Assembly: GCF_000425385.1 (NCBI RefSeq)
Contig: NZ_KE384361.1
Span: 126,811 to 190,810 of the forward strand
Direction of reading: 5' to 3'
Length of the DNA: 64,000 nucleotides
Source: Pseudoduganella violaceinigra DSM 15887
GTDB taxonomy: Bacteria; Pseudomonadota; Gammaproteobacteria; Burkholderiales; Burkholderiaceae_D
Shown here: positions 51,352-60,205 of the stretch, one piece after another
Numbering within the stretch: position 1 is the stretch's first letter
Layout: each line of letters opens with the position of its first letter
Notes under the pieces: model-generated
What the model was told of the DNA's origin: nothing
Databases searched by the model: none
Seen by the model: only the letters and a program-made list of their open reading frames with translations
Program-made: the position numbers and the translations under genes

Positions 51352-51834
51352 CTAGGCCTTCACGTTCTTCGCGATATGCCAGGCGGCTTCCACCGCCGCT
51401 TCGCCCGCACCGTCGGACTTCTGCGGCGTATATTCCATCTTGAATTCGGCAAAATTCAGCCGGATGTTCTCCGTCAGCCTGTCTTCGCCGCCGCTGCCGC
51501 CCGTCTCGATGGAAGAGACCAGGACCTCTTTCATCGTGATCTTGATGTATTCCAGCGGCTTTTCACCGGCTTTGCGGATGGTCAGCTGGGCTTCCTTGTG
51601 GTGCTTGCCATTGCATGCGGCCATGATCAGGTTGGGCGAGGATTTGTCGACGAACTTGGTCAGGTTCAGGTCATGCACGGCGACTTTTCCCGCACCGCCG
51701 CCGCCGCCCGAATGCATGGTGCCCGACTGGCTCAGGCCCCAGGTCCAGGCCAGCACGTCGATTTCGTCCTTATGCTTGTCGTCGCGCGACTCGCCCTTGA
51801 TATCGTCCAGCTTTAAAAACATATCGACAGCCAT
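51352..51834 (-). CDS. hcp: Hcp tube protein (TssD), paralogue 2
   Basis: 160 residues with AAGGAG before the ATG. 'DMFLKLDDIKGESRDDKHKD' and 'IDVLAWTWGLSQSG' identify Hcp; a glycine run (HSGGGGGAG) lies in the first loop. It is nearest to tssC and follows it in the operon. Confidence 0.94.
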   Translation of the reverse strand: MAVDMFLKLDDIKGESRDDKHKDEIDVLAWTWGLSQSGTMHSGGGGGAGKVAVHDLNLTKFVDKSSPNLIMAACNGKHHKEAQLTIRKAGEKPLEYIKITMKEVLVSSIETGGSGGEDRLTENIRLNFAEFKMEYTPQKSDGAGEAAVEAAWHIAKNVKA

Positions 51835-51883
51835 GGCCTTTCTCCTTGAGTAAGTGAGTTTGCGTTCCAGTTCAGTACTTGCT

Positions 51884-53377
51884 TTACGCCGCCTTCGCCG
51901 ATGGCAGTTTGGAAACCAGGCTAAGCGAAACGGTCAATCCCTCCAGCTGGAAATGCGGACGCAGCGAAAACTTCGAGGTGTAATAGCCTGGATTGCCCTC
52001 CACCTCTTCAACCACCACTTCGGCTGCCGCCAAAGGTTTTCGCGCCTTGGTGCTTTCCGAAGAATGCGCCGGGTCGCCGTCGACATAATTCATGATCCAG
52101 TCCTGCAGCCAGCGCTGCATATCTTCGCGCTCCTTGAAGGTGCCGATCTTGTCGCGCACGATGCACTTCAGGTAATGCGCGAAGCGGCAGCAGGCAAAGA
52201 GGTAAGGCAGACGTGCGGCCAGGTTGGCATTGGCGGTCGCATCCGGATCGTCATACTCGAATGGCTTTTGCAGCGACTGTGCGCCGATGAAGGCGGCAAA
52301 ATCCGAATTCTTGCGGTGGACCAGGGGCATGAAGCCATTCTTCGCCAGTTCGGCCTCGCGCCGGTCGCTGATGGCAATTTCGGTCGGGCATTTCATATCG
52401 ACGCCGCCATCGTCGGTCGGGAACGTGTGGGCAGGCAAGCCTTCGACCGAGCCGCCCGCTTCAATGCCGCGAATCCGGGAGCACCAGCCATACAGCTTGA
52501 ACGAGCGGTTGATATTCACCGCCATCGCGTAGGCGGCATTGGTCCAGGTATATTTGCTATGGTCAGCTGCGCCCGTGTCCTCTTCGAAGTCGAATTCCTC
52601 GACCGGAGAGGTCTTGGCGCCATAGGGCAAACGGGCCAGGAAGCGCGGCATGGCCAGGCCGATATATCGGGCATCCTCCGATTCGCGAAGGGAGCGCCAA
52701 GCCGCGTACTCCGGCGTCGTGAAGATCTTGGTCAAGTCGCGCGGATTGGCAAGCTCCTGCCAGGAGTCCATTTGCATCACGGTCGGCGAGGCCCCGGCGA
52801 TGAAGGGAGCATGCGCGGCGGCGGACACCTTGGCCATCTCGCCAAGCAGTTCAACGTCGGGCGGGCTGTGGTCGAAGGCAAAGTCCCCCACCAGGCAGCC
52901 GAACGGCTCACCGCCGAATACGCCATATTCCTCTTCATAAATCTTCTTGAACAGCGGGCTCTGGTCCCACTTCGTGCCTTTGTAGCGCTTCAGCGTTTTC
53001 CCAAATTCCGACTTCGTGATGTTCATCACGCGGATCTTCAACATCTCGTCGGTCTCGGTGTTGTTGATCAGGTAATGCAGGCCACGCCAGGTGCCCTCCA
53101 GCTTCTGGAAGTCCGGGTGGTGCATGACCAGGTTGATCTGCTCGGTCAGCTTTTCGTCGAGTGCTGCGATGATCGCCTCGATCGATTTCAGGACGTCAGT
53201 GCCGACAAGCCTGGTTTGGGCGAGCGCCTGCTCCGCCAGCGTGCGGACGGCCTCTTCGACGGCGGATTTTGCCTCGTCGCTCTTCGGCTTGAATTCCCTT
53301 TGCAGCAGGGAGGCAAACTCACTTTCCGCAAGGGCGACGCTATCCGTTTTTTCGGCTATCAGTTCGGTATCTGGCAT
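51884..53377 (-). CDS. tssC: Type VI sheath protein TssC
   Basis: 497 residues from the ATG at 53377 (GGAG upstream). 'LEGTWRGLHYLINNTETDE', 'GEPFGCLVGDFAFDHSP' and 'RFLARLPYG' are the VipB/TssC hallmarks. With TssB it forms the contractile sheath. Confidence 0.97.
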   Translation of the reverse strand: MPDTELIAEKTDSVALAESEFASLLQREFKPKSDEAKSAVEEAVRTLAEQALAQTRLVGTDVLKSIEAIIAALDEKLTEQINLVMHHPDFQKLEGTWRGLHYLINNTETDEMLKIRVMNITKSEFGKTLKRYKGTKWDQSPLFKKIYEEEYGVFGGEPFGCLVGDFAFDHSPPDVELLGEMAKVSAAAHAPFIAGASPTVMQMDSWQELANPRDLTKIFTTPEYAAWRSLRESEDARYIGLAMPRFLARLPYGAKTSPVEEFDFEEDTGAADHSKYTWTNAAYAMAVNINRSFKLYGWCSRIRGIEAGGSVEGLPAHTFPTDDGGVDMKCPTEIAISDRREAELAKNGFMPLVHRKNSDFAAFIGAQSLQKPFEYDDPDATANANLAARLPYLFACCRFAHYLKCIVRDKIGTFKEREDMQRWLQDWIMNYVDGDPAHSSESTKARKPLAAAEVVVEEVEGNPGYYTSKFSLRPHFQLEGLTVSLSLVSKLPSAKAA

Positions 53378-53418
53378 TTCCGTAGCTCCGGTAAAAGACC
53401 GCATGAATTGGGGGAATC

Positions 53419-53931
53419 TCAGCTTGCGACGCCATCAGCCGGCTTCGCGCTCGACGCCAGGGATTTGAGCAAGGCAGGATCGCTCAGCACCTTCGAGATC
53501 AACTCCTCAGCGCCGGATTTGCCATCCATATAGGTCATCAGGTTTGAAAGCTGCTGGCGCGCCTCCAGCAATTTGTTCAATGCATCGGTCTTGCGGGCGA
53601 CGGCGCCCGGCGAAAAGTCGTCCATATTTTCAAAGCTGATATCGACGCTGATATTGCCTTCGCCGGTCAGCGTATTCGGTACCTGAAAAGCCACACGCGG
53701 CTTGAGCGACTTCATGCGGCTATTGAAATTATCGACATCAATTTCCAGAAACTTGCGGTCGTCCACCTGCGCCAATGGTTCGACCGGCTTGCCGGACAGG
53801 TCCGCCAGCACCCCCATCACGAACGGCAACTGGATCTTCTTCTCAGCCCCATATAATTCCACGTCGTATTCGATCTGTACGCGCGGCGCACGATTGCGGG
53901 CGATGAACTTCTGACTGCTGTCTTTTGCCAT
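53419..53931 (-). CDS. tssB: Type VI sheath protein TssB
   Basis: 170 residues from the ATG at 53931 with AGGAG. 'RAPRVQIEYDVELYGAEKKI' and 'LPFVMGVLADLSG' are typical of VipA/TssB. Intertwines with TssC in the sheath; TssC starts 41 bases downstream. Confidence 0.97.
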   Translation of the reverse strand: MAKDSSQKFIARNRAPRVQIEYDVELYGAEKKIQLPFVMGVLADLSGKPVEPLAQVDDRKFLEIDVDNFNSRMKSLKPRVAFQVPNTLTGEGNISVDISFENMDDFSPGAVARKTDALNKLLEARQQLSNLMTYMDGKSGAEELISKVLSDPALLKSLASSAKPADGVAS

Positions 53932-54009
53932 GACTGCTCCTACATGGAAAGCCAAAACATTGAGCGTCCGCAAGCTGGAACCGCTCTCCCGGTACACAAA
54001 AAGACGCAA

Positions 54010-55002
54010 CTAGCCCTTCTTCACTCCTGCGATGTCCTGGATACGGCCCAAGCTGTCGGGTGCCAGGTCCTGGATGATTTCCACAAAGCTTTTGTTCATC
54101 AGCCTCTGTGCACGGCGAATCAGCAAAGGCGCAGGATTTCCAGGTTCAGTCCTTTCAAAGAAAAGGCAGATCTTTTCCAGCTGCCGAATGGCATCTTCGC
54201 GATCGCGGATTTCGCCCGGCACAACGACTGCGCCCTGCTCTGTTTCGCCTTGGCCTTCCGCCGGCGCGGCACCGCCCATCGCCTCGTCGTAGGCCAATAC
54301 GACGTACTTCAGCATCTCACGCAAGGCGGCGAGGTCGATCGCTAACCCCTGCCCGACCTTGTCCAGCAGCAGCGAGCGGATTGCATCAGTGGATTCGATG
54401 GCGCGGCGCGCATCCTCAAAGACGCTGCGGTCTTTCGAAGCGGCGACGGCGATAGCTGCCGATATCTGTCCCATCGCCGGCGTGACCTCCCCGGATACCG
54501 CCTTATACTTACCCATCGCGATCAGCAAGTCCCGCACGCTGACGCGCCCCATTGGGCCGGGAGGAACGATCAAGGCGTTGCGCACGTCGGCCAACAGGGC
54601 ACTGCCGTCAGCCAGCGAAGCGAGCGTGTTCATGCGCACCGCTGGATCATGCTCGCCTTCAATTTCAAGCCGTGGATGGACTTGATCCCAGTAGCGTTCC
54701 AGCATTGCGCGAACGAGGCAGAGCCCCTCGTCCAGCCCAGCGATGCCTTCGGTGCGCACCAGAGCGCGCGTCAATAGCGCTGCAACACGCAAATCCTTCG
54801 TACGCGAGAAGAGATTCAGTGACTTGCTTATCAGCTCCGACCAGTCGGGAGGTTCGGCAGGTACCACCTTGTCCCCAAGCCTTTGTTCCGCCTTGCCACC
54901 TGCAATGCGCTCAAGTTCCTGGTACAGGGGATCGTATTCAAGGTATGGTCCGCATGGCGGATCTTCACTTACCTCCGCCAGCAACTCATTCATATCAAGC
55001 AC
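54010..55002 (-). CDS. tssA: Type VI priming protein TssA
   Basis: 330 residues with a GTG start at 55002, seven bases after GGAGG (an ATG at 54993 is too far from it). The N-terminal ImpA domain reads 'DPPCGPYLEYDPLYQELER' and 'LRVAALLTRALVRTEGIAGL'. TssA primes and caps sheath and tube growth. First gene of the leftward operon of sixteen genes. Confidence 0.93.
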   Translation of the reverse strand: MLDMNELLAEVSEDPPCGPYLEYDPLYQELERIAGGKAEQRLGDKVVPAEPPDWSELISKSLNLFSRTKDLRVAALLTRALVRTEGIAGLDEGLCLVRAMLERYWDQVHPRLEIEGEHDPAVRMNTLASLADGSALLADVRNALIVPPGPMGRVSVRDLLIAMGKYKAVSGEVTPAMGQISAAIAVAASKDRSVFEDARRAIESTDAIRSLLLDKVGQGLAIDLAALREMLKYVVLAYDEAMGGAAPAEGQGETEQGAVVVPGEIRDREDAIRQLEKICLFFERTEPGNPAPLLIRRAQRLMNKSFVEIIQDLAPDSLGRIQDIAGVKKG

Positions 55003-55362
55003 GCAGTAACCTCCACGTTCAACTGATACGTCCCCGGGTGGATCGGCACTGTCTTGACAGGCCGCAATGGCCGCGGTTCCTCGCGAAATCGATGCGCAAG
55101 AACTATGGCGTCTTCTACAATTTTATCTCCGAAATATCATTCAAATCTCTCGCTTTGTAACGTGCGCGCCAATGGAATTTCCGTTAAAAAACGAAAGACC
55201 GATTTCCCATACCGCCTTCCAGATAAGGCTCCCCGCCTTGCGCCTTGATTGAATTTTTCCTGCACCAGACCAGCGACTAATCGTTATACTTCGAAATAAG
55301 GAGCATGAGTAAATCGACAGCATTCGTTATCGGTAAGCGTTTCCTTCAAAACCAGGAGCGAC
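55003..55362. promoter_or_regulatory. Divergent control region between tssA and the kinase gene
   Basis: 360 bases with no gene, AT-richer than its flanks. Promoters for the long tssA operon and the kinase gene must lie here. A TATACT at 55285-55290 is a -10 candidate toward the kinase, without a good -35. Toward tssA, TTACAA and GATATT with a 16-base spacer lie near 55135-55165. No sigma-54 site was found by eye. Confidence 0.4.
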
Positions 55363-57396
55363 ATGAACGACCCGTCTTTCAGCGCCAATGAACAGACCTT
55401 GCTTCGCCCAGGCCGCGTGTCGCCGCATGCGCTCACGCCCGGCACGATGCTGGCGGAGTTCGAGATCAAAAGCGTCGTTGGCCAGGGCGGGTTCGGTATC
55501 GTCTACCGCGCTTACGACCATTCACTCGGGCGCGACGTGGCGGTGAAGGAATATATGCCGGTCTCTTTCGCGGGTCGCCAGGACAACACCCATGTCACCA
55601 TACTGTCCGAGCACTACGCCGAAGCTTTCAGGATTGGATTGCAAAGTTTCGTCAAGGAAGCGCAGCTGCTGGCCAAGTTCGACCACCCGTCCCTGGTCAA
55701 GGTGTATCGCTTCTGGGAGGGTAACGGAACGGGCTATATGGCGATGCCGTTCTACGATGCGCCGACGCTCAAACAGATGCTGAAGCACGATCGGACGCCG
55801 TTCGCCGACGAGGCATGGCTGAAGAAGTTCCTCGGCCAGATCCTCGATGCATTGCAGGTGCTGCATGATAAACGTTGCTATCACAGGGATATCGCACCGG
55901 ATAATATCCTGATGATTGATGGGCGTACGCCTCTCCTGCTGGACTTCGGCGCCGCGCGCCATGTCATCGGCGATGCGACACAAACCCTCACCGTCATCCT
56001 GAAGCCGGGCTATGCGCCCATCGAACAGTATGGCGACATGAACCACATCAGCCATGGGCCCTGGACCGACTTGTATGCGCTGGCATCGGTCGCGTATTAC
56101 ATCATCACCGAGTCGGTTCCCCCCGCCGCGATGTCGCGCCTGTTGTCCGACTCGATCGTGCCGCTCGCTGTCAGCGCCAAGGATCGCTACAGCGCGCAGG
56201 TTCTCGAAGCACTCGATGCTGCATTGAACTTGCGTCCCGAACATAGACCGCAAAGCGTGAGCCAATTCCGCGAGATGCTCGGCCTCGACGCACCAGTCGT
56301 GCACGTTCCAGTTTCCATGCCTTTTGTTCCCATTCCCGAAGCTCAAGCGGATCGTGTTGCATCTACTTCGGGACGGAGGACCGGCAGCGCCGCCCGGGAA
56401 TTGCCTAGCGACTCGGAGGCGACAATCGTGCCGGTTGCGCGACCAGCTGCTTTGTCGCAGCAGCCTGCCGAATACGCTGCCACTGACTACGACGGTAAGC
56501 CGAACTGGCAGCGTCCCCTGAAATTTGCCGGCGCAGCTGGCGTTCTTGCCATTCTCTCTGCCGCCTTGTTCTGGCCGGCATCGAAACCGAAGCCCAATGT
56601 CCAAGCGGCTGTGAAGCCGGCTCCAGTCGCGCCACCCAAAGTGGTAGCGCCGCCTTCGCCGCCAGCTGCGCCAGTTTGTACACTCAAGCTCGGTGATGGA
56701 ACGCCGGCTTGCCCTGTGATGGTTGAGATTCCAGCGGGAGATTACCGGATGGGAGCCATGCCAGGCGATATGCGCGCCGCCGGGGAGGAGTTCGGGGCCG
56801 TCACGAGGAAGATCGCCGCGTTCAGCATCGCGGCATATGAAGTCAGCATCGAGCAATGGCAACTGTGTGTCAGCGATGGCGCCTGCCCTGCAGTCAAAAC
56901 TCCGCCAACCGCCTCGGTGAATCTGCCCATTACGCAAGTGAGCTGGGACGCCAGCCAGCAATATGTCCGCTGGCTATCCGGCAAGACCGGAATCGCTTAT
57001 CGCCTGCCTACCGAGGAGGAATGGGAGTACGCAGCGCGCGCCGGCGCAAGTGCGGCCTATCCCTGGGGAAATGCCGTAGGCCAGGACAACGCCCATTGCG
57101 GACAATGCGGCAGTCACCTTCCGATCTCGGGCCCGGCGCCAGTGGGCAGCTTCAAGGACAACCATGGCCTTTACGATATGGTCGGGAATGTTTTTGAGTG
57201 GGTGGACGATTGCTGGTATGGCAGCCACGCCGATGCGCCGACAAAACGCGATGCCGGCGAAAGCGCCGCCTGCAGGAAAAAGGTGCAAAAAGGCGGGGCG
57301 TATGATTCGACCGAGGCCGACGTTCGCCCCTCCGCCCGCACCTGGGATGATCGCGCCAACTCCGATCCCAGAGTAGGCTTCCGCATCGCCCGCTAA
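55363..57396 (+). CDS. Membrane Ser/Thr protein kinase with C-terminal formylglycine-generating-type domain
   Basis: 677 residues with AGGAG before the ATG. The kinase domain (about 33-305) is complete: Gly loop GQGGFG (40-45), Lys62, HRD at 174-176, Asn181 and DFG at 194-196. A single transmembrane helix at 388-404 and a Pro-rich linker place the C-terminal 220 residues in the periplasm; these have the FGE/SUMF1 pattern ('VEIPAGDYRMGAMPGD', 'LPTEEEWEYAARAGA', 'MVGNVFEWVDDC', 'RVGFRIAR'). It is the likely partner of the PP2C and FHA proteins in the type VI switch; the outer domain may sense an envelope signal. Confidence 0.9.
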   Translation: MNDPSFSANEQTLLRPGRVSPHALTPGTMLAEFEIKSVVGQGGFGIVYRAYDHSLGRDVAVKEYMPVSFAGRQDNTHVTILSEHYAEAFRIGLQSFVKEAQLLAKFDHPSLVKVYRFWEGNGTGYMAMPFYDAPTLKQMLKHDRTPFADEAWLKKFLGQILDALQVLHDKRCYHRDIAPDNILMIDGRTPLLLDFGAARHVIGDATQTLTVILKPGYAPIEQYGDMNHISHGPWTDLYALASVAYYIITESVPPAAMSRLLSDSIVPLAVSAKDRYSAQVLEALDAALNLRPEHRPQSVSQFREMLGLDAPVVHVPVSMPFVPIPEAQADRVASTSGRRTGSAARELPSDSEATIVPVARPAALSQQPAEYAATDYDGKPNWQRPLKFAGAAGVLAILSAALFWPASKPKPNVQAAVKPAPVAPPKVVAPPSPPAAPVCTLKLGDGTPACPVMVEIPAGDYRMGAMPGDMRAAGEEFGAVTRKIAAFSIAAYEVSIEQWQLCVSDGACPAVKTPPTASVNLPITQVSWDASQQYVRWLSGKTGIAYRLPTEEEWEYAARAGASAAYPWGNAVGQDNAHCGQCGSHLPISGPAPVGSFKDNHGLYDMVGNVFEWVDDCWYGSHADAPTKRDAGESAACRKKVQKGGAYDSTEADVRPSARTWDDRANSDPRVGFRIAR

Positions 57397-57425
57397 GCCA
57401 GAAACCAGTATCAGCGAGGGGAAAG

Positions 57426-58088
57426 ATGAAACACACGCATTACACCCTGACCGTCGTTCTCACCACATTGCTTGCGGCGTGCTCGGTCTTGGAGCCAGTC
57501 CCGCCAGCCGCCAATAAGAAACCGGCAGCTGCAGAATCGGTGCCGATGCCCGCAACAGTCCCGCCGCCAGCGGAAGAAATCAAGCCGACCGTCAATACCG
57601 CCAAAGAGATGGAAGAGGAAACACAGCGCCTTCTTTCCATGCAGAAGAGCTATTTCAATGTCTTCCGGATCGACGAAGCCAGCATTGGCCTGAAACCTCG
57701 TCAAAATTCGATTGGCGTATTCGATCTCCAGAAACCGCCGCGCGGGGAGCGCGTGCGACTGACCGTTACGCAGCAGCCTAAAAAACCCGCGCGGCTTTCC
57801 GTAGGTAGCTATACGGTGACTTTGGATACCGTAGTCGACTACATCGAGATTCAGATCTGCCAGTCCGCGGCGTGCGCCGGCAAGCGCCAGAAGATGGTTC
57901 GCTCACTACCTAAACTCGTTCAAATTCCGATCTCGCCACAGAACCAGTATTTCGGGAGCAAGGACTTCTCGCTCGCAGAATTGTCAAACGCCGAGGGCAA
58001 GGACAAGAACTACAAGAGCATGTACCAGGACGTCGTCATTACCGTCAAGCGCATTACGGTAATACCTGTTCCGCCAGAGTCCCTGTGA
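57426..58088 (+). CDS. Type VI-linked lipoprotein
   Basis: 220 residues; signal peptide with lipobox LAAC at about 16-19. A Pro/Ala-rich spacer follows, then a beta-rich domain with a Cys pair ('IQICQSAACAG'). 29 bases after the kinase gene with GAGGGGAA upstream of the ATG, so probably in its operon. It may be the outer-membrane partner of the kinase's periplasmic domain. No family named. Confidence 0.65.
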   Translation: MKHTHYTLTVVLTTLLAACSVLEPVPPAANKKPAAAESVPMPATVPPPAEEIKPTVNTAKEMEEETQRLLSMQKSYFNVFRIDEASIGLKPRQNSIGVFDLQKPPRGERVRLTVTQQPKKPARLSVGSYTVTLDTVVDYIEIQICQSAACAGKRQKMVRSLPKLVQIPISPQNQYFGSKDFSLAELSNAEGKDKNYKSMYQDVVITVKRITVIPVPPESL

Positions 58089-58156
58089 TCGCGGCTTCCA
58101 GCGTTCCACCTGTTATCATGGCGCCCATCGCTTAAGCACGTACCCAGGTCGACCGC

Positions 58157-58843
58157 ATGAAATTCAAGTATGCCTGTTTCCTTTTTCCGTTTGTTCTCAT
58201 TGCTTGTGCCCCGCTTCGCACCAGCACCGTTGCGCCCGAAGTGATCTACTCCTCGGGCGGAGGTGCGCCAACGCAGATCATCCTGGAGCGGACGAATTAC
58301 GTCGACAGCGTTTTTACTCCTGAAGGCCTGCGGGATTCCGTTAAAGCGTCCGATTTCCGGTATTTCGTGAAAATTGGCGATGAAGCGTCGACGGAGCTTC
58401 CCTTCCTTACCGCCAATCGAAGCGGAGGGATGGATCGCATCCAACGTTTGATTTACAGCGAAGATAAAAAGCTTTGGATCGGCCTAACCATGTATCCGGC
58501 AAGCCACTGGGAAAAATGCCGGACCGGAGAGAGTTGCAAGGAGCGCAAAGTCGACGACGAATTCGTCGACATGCGTGTCAAGATTTTTACCCGCGAGAGA
58601 TTAATCGGAACCCACAACGTCACTCTCTGTAATCCGGCAATCAAGAGCAATCCATGGATTCAGTACGATATACAAAAGCCGGCCTTGCGCTTCTGCACAA
58701 AAAAGGGAATGACGATTCTGTTCCCAGAAACAGGTGTAAGCCGGATCGATAGCTCGCCTCGGACGCCTGCCACGACAGATCGGGGCCGCGATCATTCCGA
58801 TAAAAACTACCTTCTCGAAACATCGATTAACGCAAGCCTGTAG
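58157..58843 (+). CDS. Second lipoprotein downstream of the kinase
   Basis: 228 residues; lipobox LIAC near residues 14-17. The mature part has four Cys ('WEKCRTGESCKER', 'VTLCNPA', 'LRFCTKKG') that could form two disulfides. Lower GC than the kinase gene. 68 bases after the first lipoprotein and followed by a strong terminator. No family recognised. Confidence 0.6.
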   Translation: MKFKYACFLFPFVLIACAPLRTSTVAPEVIYSSGGGAPTQIILERTNYVDSVFTPEGLRDSVKASDFRYFVKIGDEASTELPFLTANRSGGMDRIQRLIYSEDKKLWIGLTMYPASHWEKCRTGESCKERKVDDEFVDMRVKIFTRERLIGTHNVTLCNPAIKSNPWIQYDIQKPALRFCTKKGMTILFPETGVSRIDSSPRTPATTDRGRDHSDKNYLLETSINASL

Positions 58844-58870
58844 ACGCTCAAACGTCGATCTGGAACTCCT

Positions 58871-58893
58871 AAACGCCTGGTGAACAGGCGTTT
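58871..58893. terminator. Bidirectional terminator
   Basis: AAACGCCTG-GTGAA-CAGGCGTTT, a perfect nine-base stem between the convergent lipoprotein and dehydrogenase genes, ending in T on both strands. Confidence 0.75.
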
Positions 58894-58902
58894 CCCAGCT
58901 GT

Positions 58903-59658
58903 TTAAATCGCGTTCATGACATTGAATATCGCGTCGTAATGGTTGTCCCTTTCTGCCCAGCGCCGCGCCAGGTCACGCTCCAGCAGGAGTTCGCCGCGTG
59001 GCGCTATTCCCCCTTCGAGTATCTGCAGCACCTCTGAAATATAGTCTTGCAGCGGCATCGCGCGCGCGTCGCTGGCCTGCGCCGCGCCGGTCAACTCCGT
59101 TTGCACATACGGTGGGGACAGTTCGAGTACTTCAACCGGAAAGCGCCGCATTTGGTGCCGCAGCGATTGCAGCCATGAGTGCAGGAAGGCCTTGCTGGCA
59201 CAGTAGGCAGGAAAATCGGCGCGGGGGACGAAGGCGAGCGCCGAACTGGTCGCGAGAAAGGCTGCATCCGGCTTGTCTTTAATCAGCGGCAAAGTGGCAG
59301 CAGCGATACGCACAACTCCCAGAATATTTGTCTGCACAATGGCTTCCGCATCGGCTGAAGTCCAGCTGTCGGATGCCATGTCTTCGGCACGCGAAATGCC
59401 GGCGTTGGCGATCACCACATTGAGCGCAGGGAAACGCTCGCGCAGCAGGATCGACAGCTGCGCGAGCGAGCCGGCATCGTTTACGTCAAGCGGCAAACCT
59501 GTAATGCAGGGCCTCGCGGCCATGATTTCGTCCAGCAGCGCCTGCCGCCTGCCGGTTACGATGATGCGGTTGCCGCGGTCATGAAGGGCTTCTGCCAGCC
59601 CGCGGCCGATGCCGCTGGTTCCGCCAGTGACGAGAATGGTGTTGCCTGTGATTTTCAT
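58903..59658 (-). CDS. DltE-like short-chain dehydrogenase/reductase
   Basis: 251 residues from the ATG at 59658 (MKITGNTILVTGG), the usual start of this subgroup; one 12 bases upstream is possible. Cofactor motif 'GGTSGIGRGLAEAL', 'IANAGI', catalytic Ser in 'FLATSSALAF' and Tyr/Lys in 'PAYCASKAFL'. An NAD(P)-dependent oxidoreductase of unknown substrate. Not obviously linked to the secretion genes. Confidence 0.85.
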   Translation of the reverse strand: MKITGNTILVTGGTSGIGRGLAEALHDRGNRIIVTGRRQALLDEIMAARPCITGLPLDVNDAGSLAQLSILLRERFPALNVVIANAGISRAEDMASDSWTSADAEAIVQTNILGVVRIAAATLPLIKDKPDAAFLATSSALAFVPRADFPAYCASKAFLHSWLQSLRHQMRRFPVEVLELSPPYVQTELTGAAQASDARAMPLQDYISEVLQILEGGIAPRGELLLERDLARRWAERDNHYDAIFNVMNAI

Positions 59659-59670
59659 AGAGGGGTCCAT

Positions 59671-60205
59671 GGGGTAAGTCGGTTGATTGAAAACCCACGA
59701 ACCTGGTCCGCATGAAAACTGTGGTTTTGAAATGTCAATGTTCTGATGGGCGTGAGCCCGGAACGGCAGGAATATGCGGTCATCTTGATGGCGTCGTGGG
59801 TCGTCGGAACTGCCCTGCTGGGCTCCTGCCGAATTGGACGCGTTGGATGACGGTAACGCCTACGGTAGCGCTAGAGCGCGCCACGGACGGCAGTCTAGTC
59901 GAGATGCCAAGTCGCGGTCAAGCGCTCAGCCAAATGCCAAAGCAACACTACTCGGTTGATAGCTGACGCCTCTAACCAACGTAACTGACTATTTGTTGAT
60001 CTTGCCGATCAAAAACTGCAGCACTTATGTAGAATCAGCTTGCCCTACAGAAATTTGCTCCTCCTGGTGACGCCCCGCCTCCGCGCACCGAACAGTCGCT
60101 CCCTGCGACAACTTTCACAGCCCTGAATCCTGCTGTCCAGTCTGGCACCGTTTCATCAGTATGCGTTTGCCGGGTCACCTGACATCATCGATATGAGGTA
60201 GCGCT
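59671..60205. other. Intergenic region upstream of the giant exoprotein
   Basis: 535 bases between divergent genes. I see no convincing gene; an 84-codon frame at 59712-59966 lacks a ribosome site and recognisable sequence. The last 20 bases contain GAGG, the ribosome site of the exoprotein. Confidence 0.45.

Noticed and set aside
59712..59966. 84-codon frame between the dehydrogenase and the exoprotein
   Set aside because: No ribosome site, no recognisable motifs, composition not protein-like.
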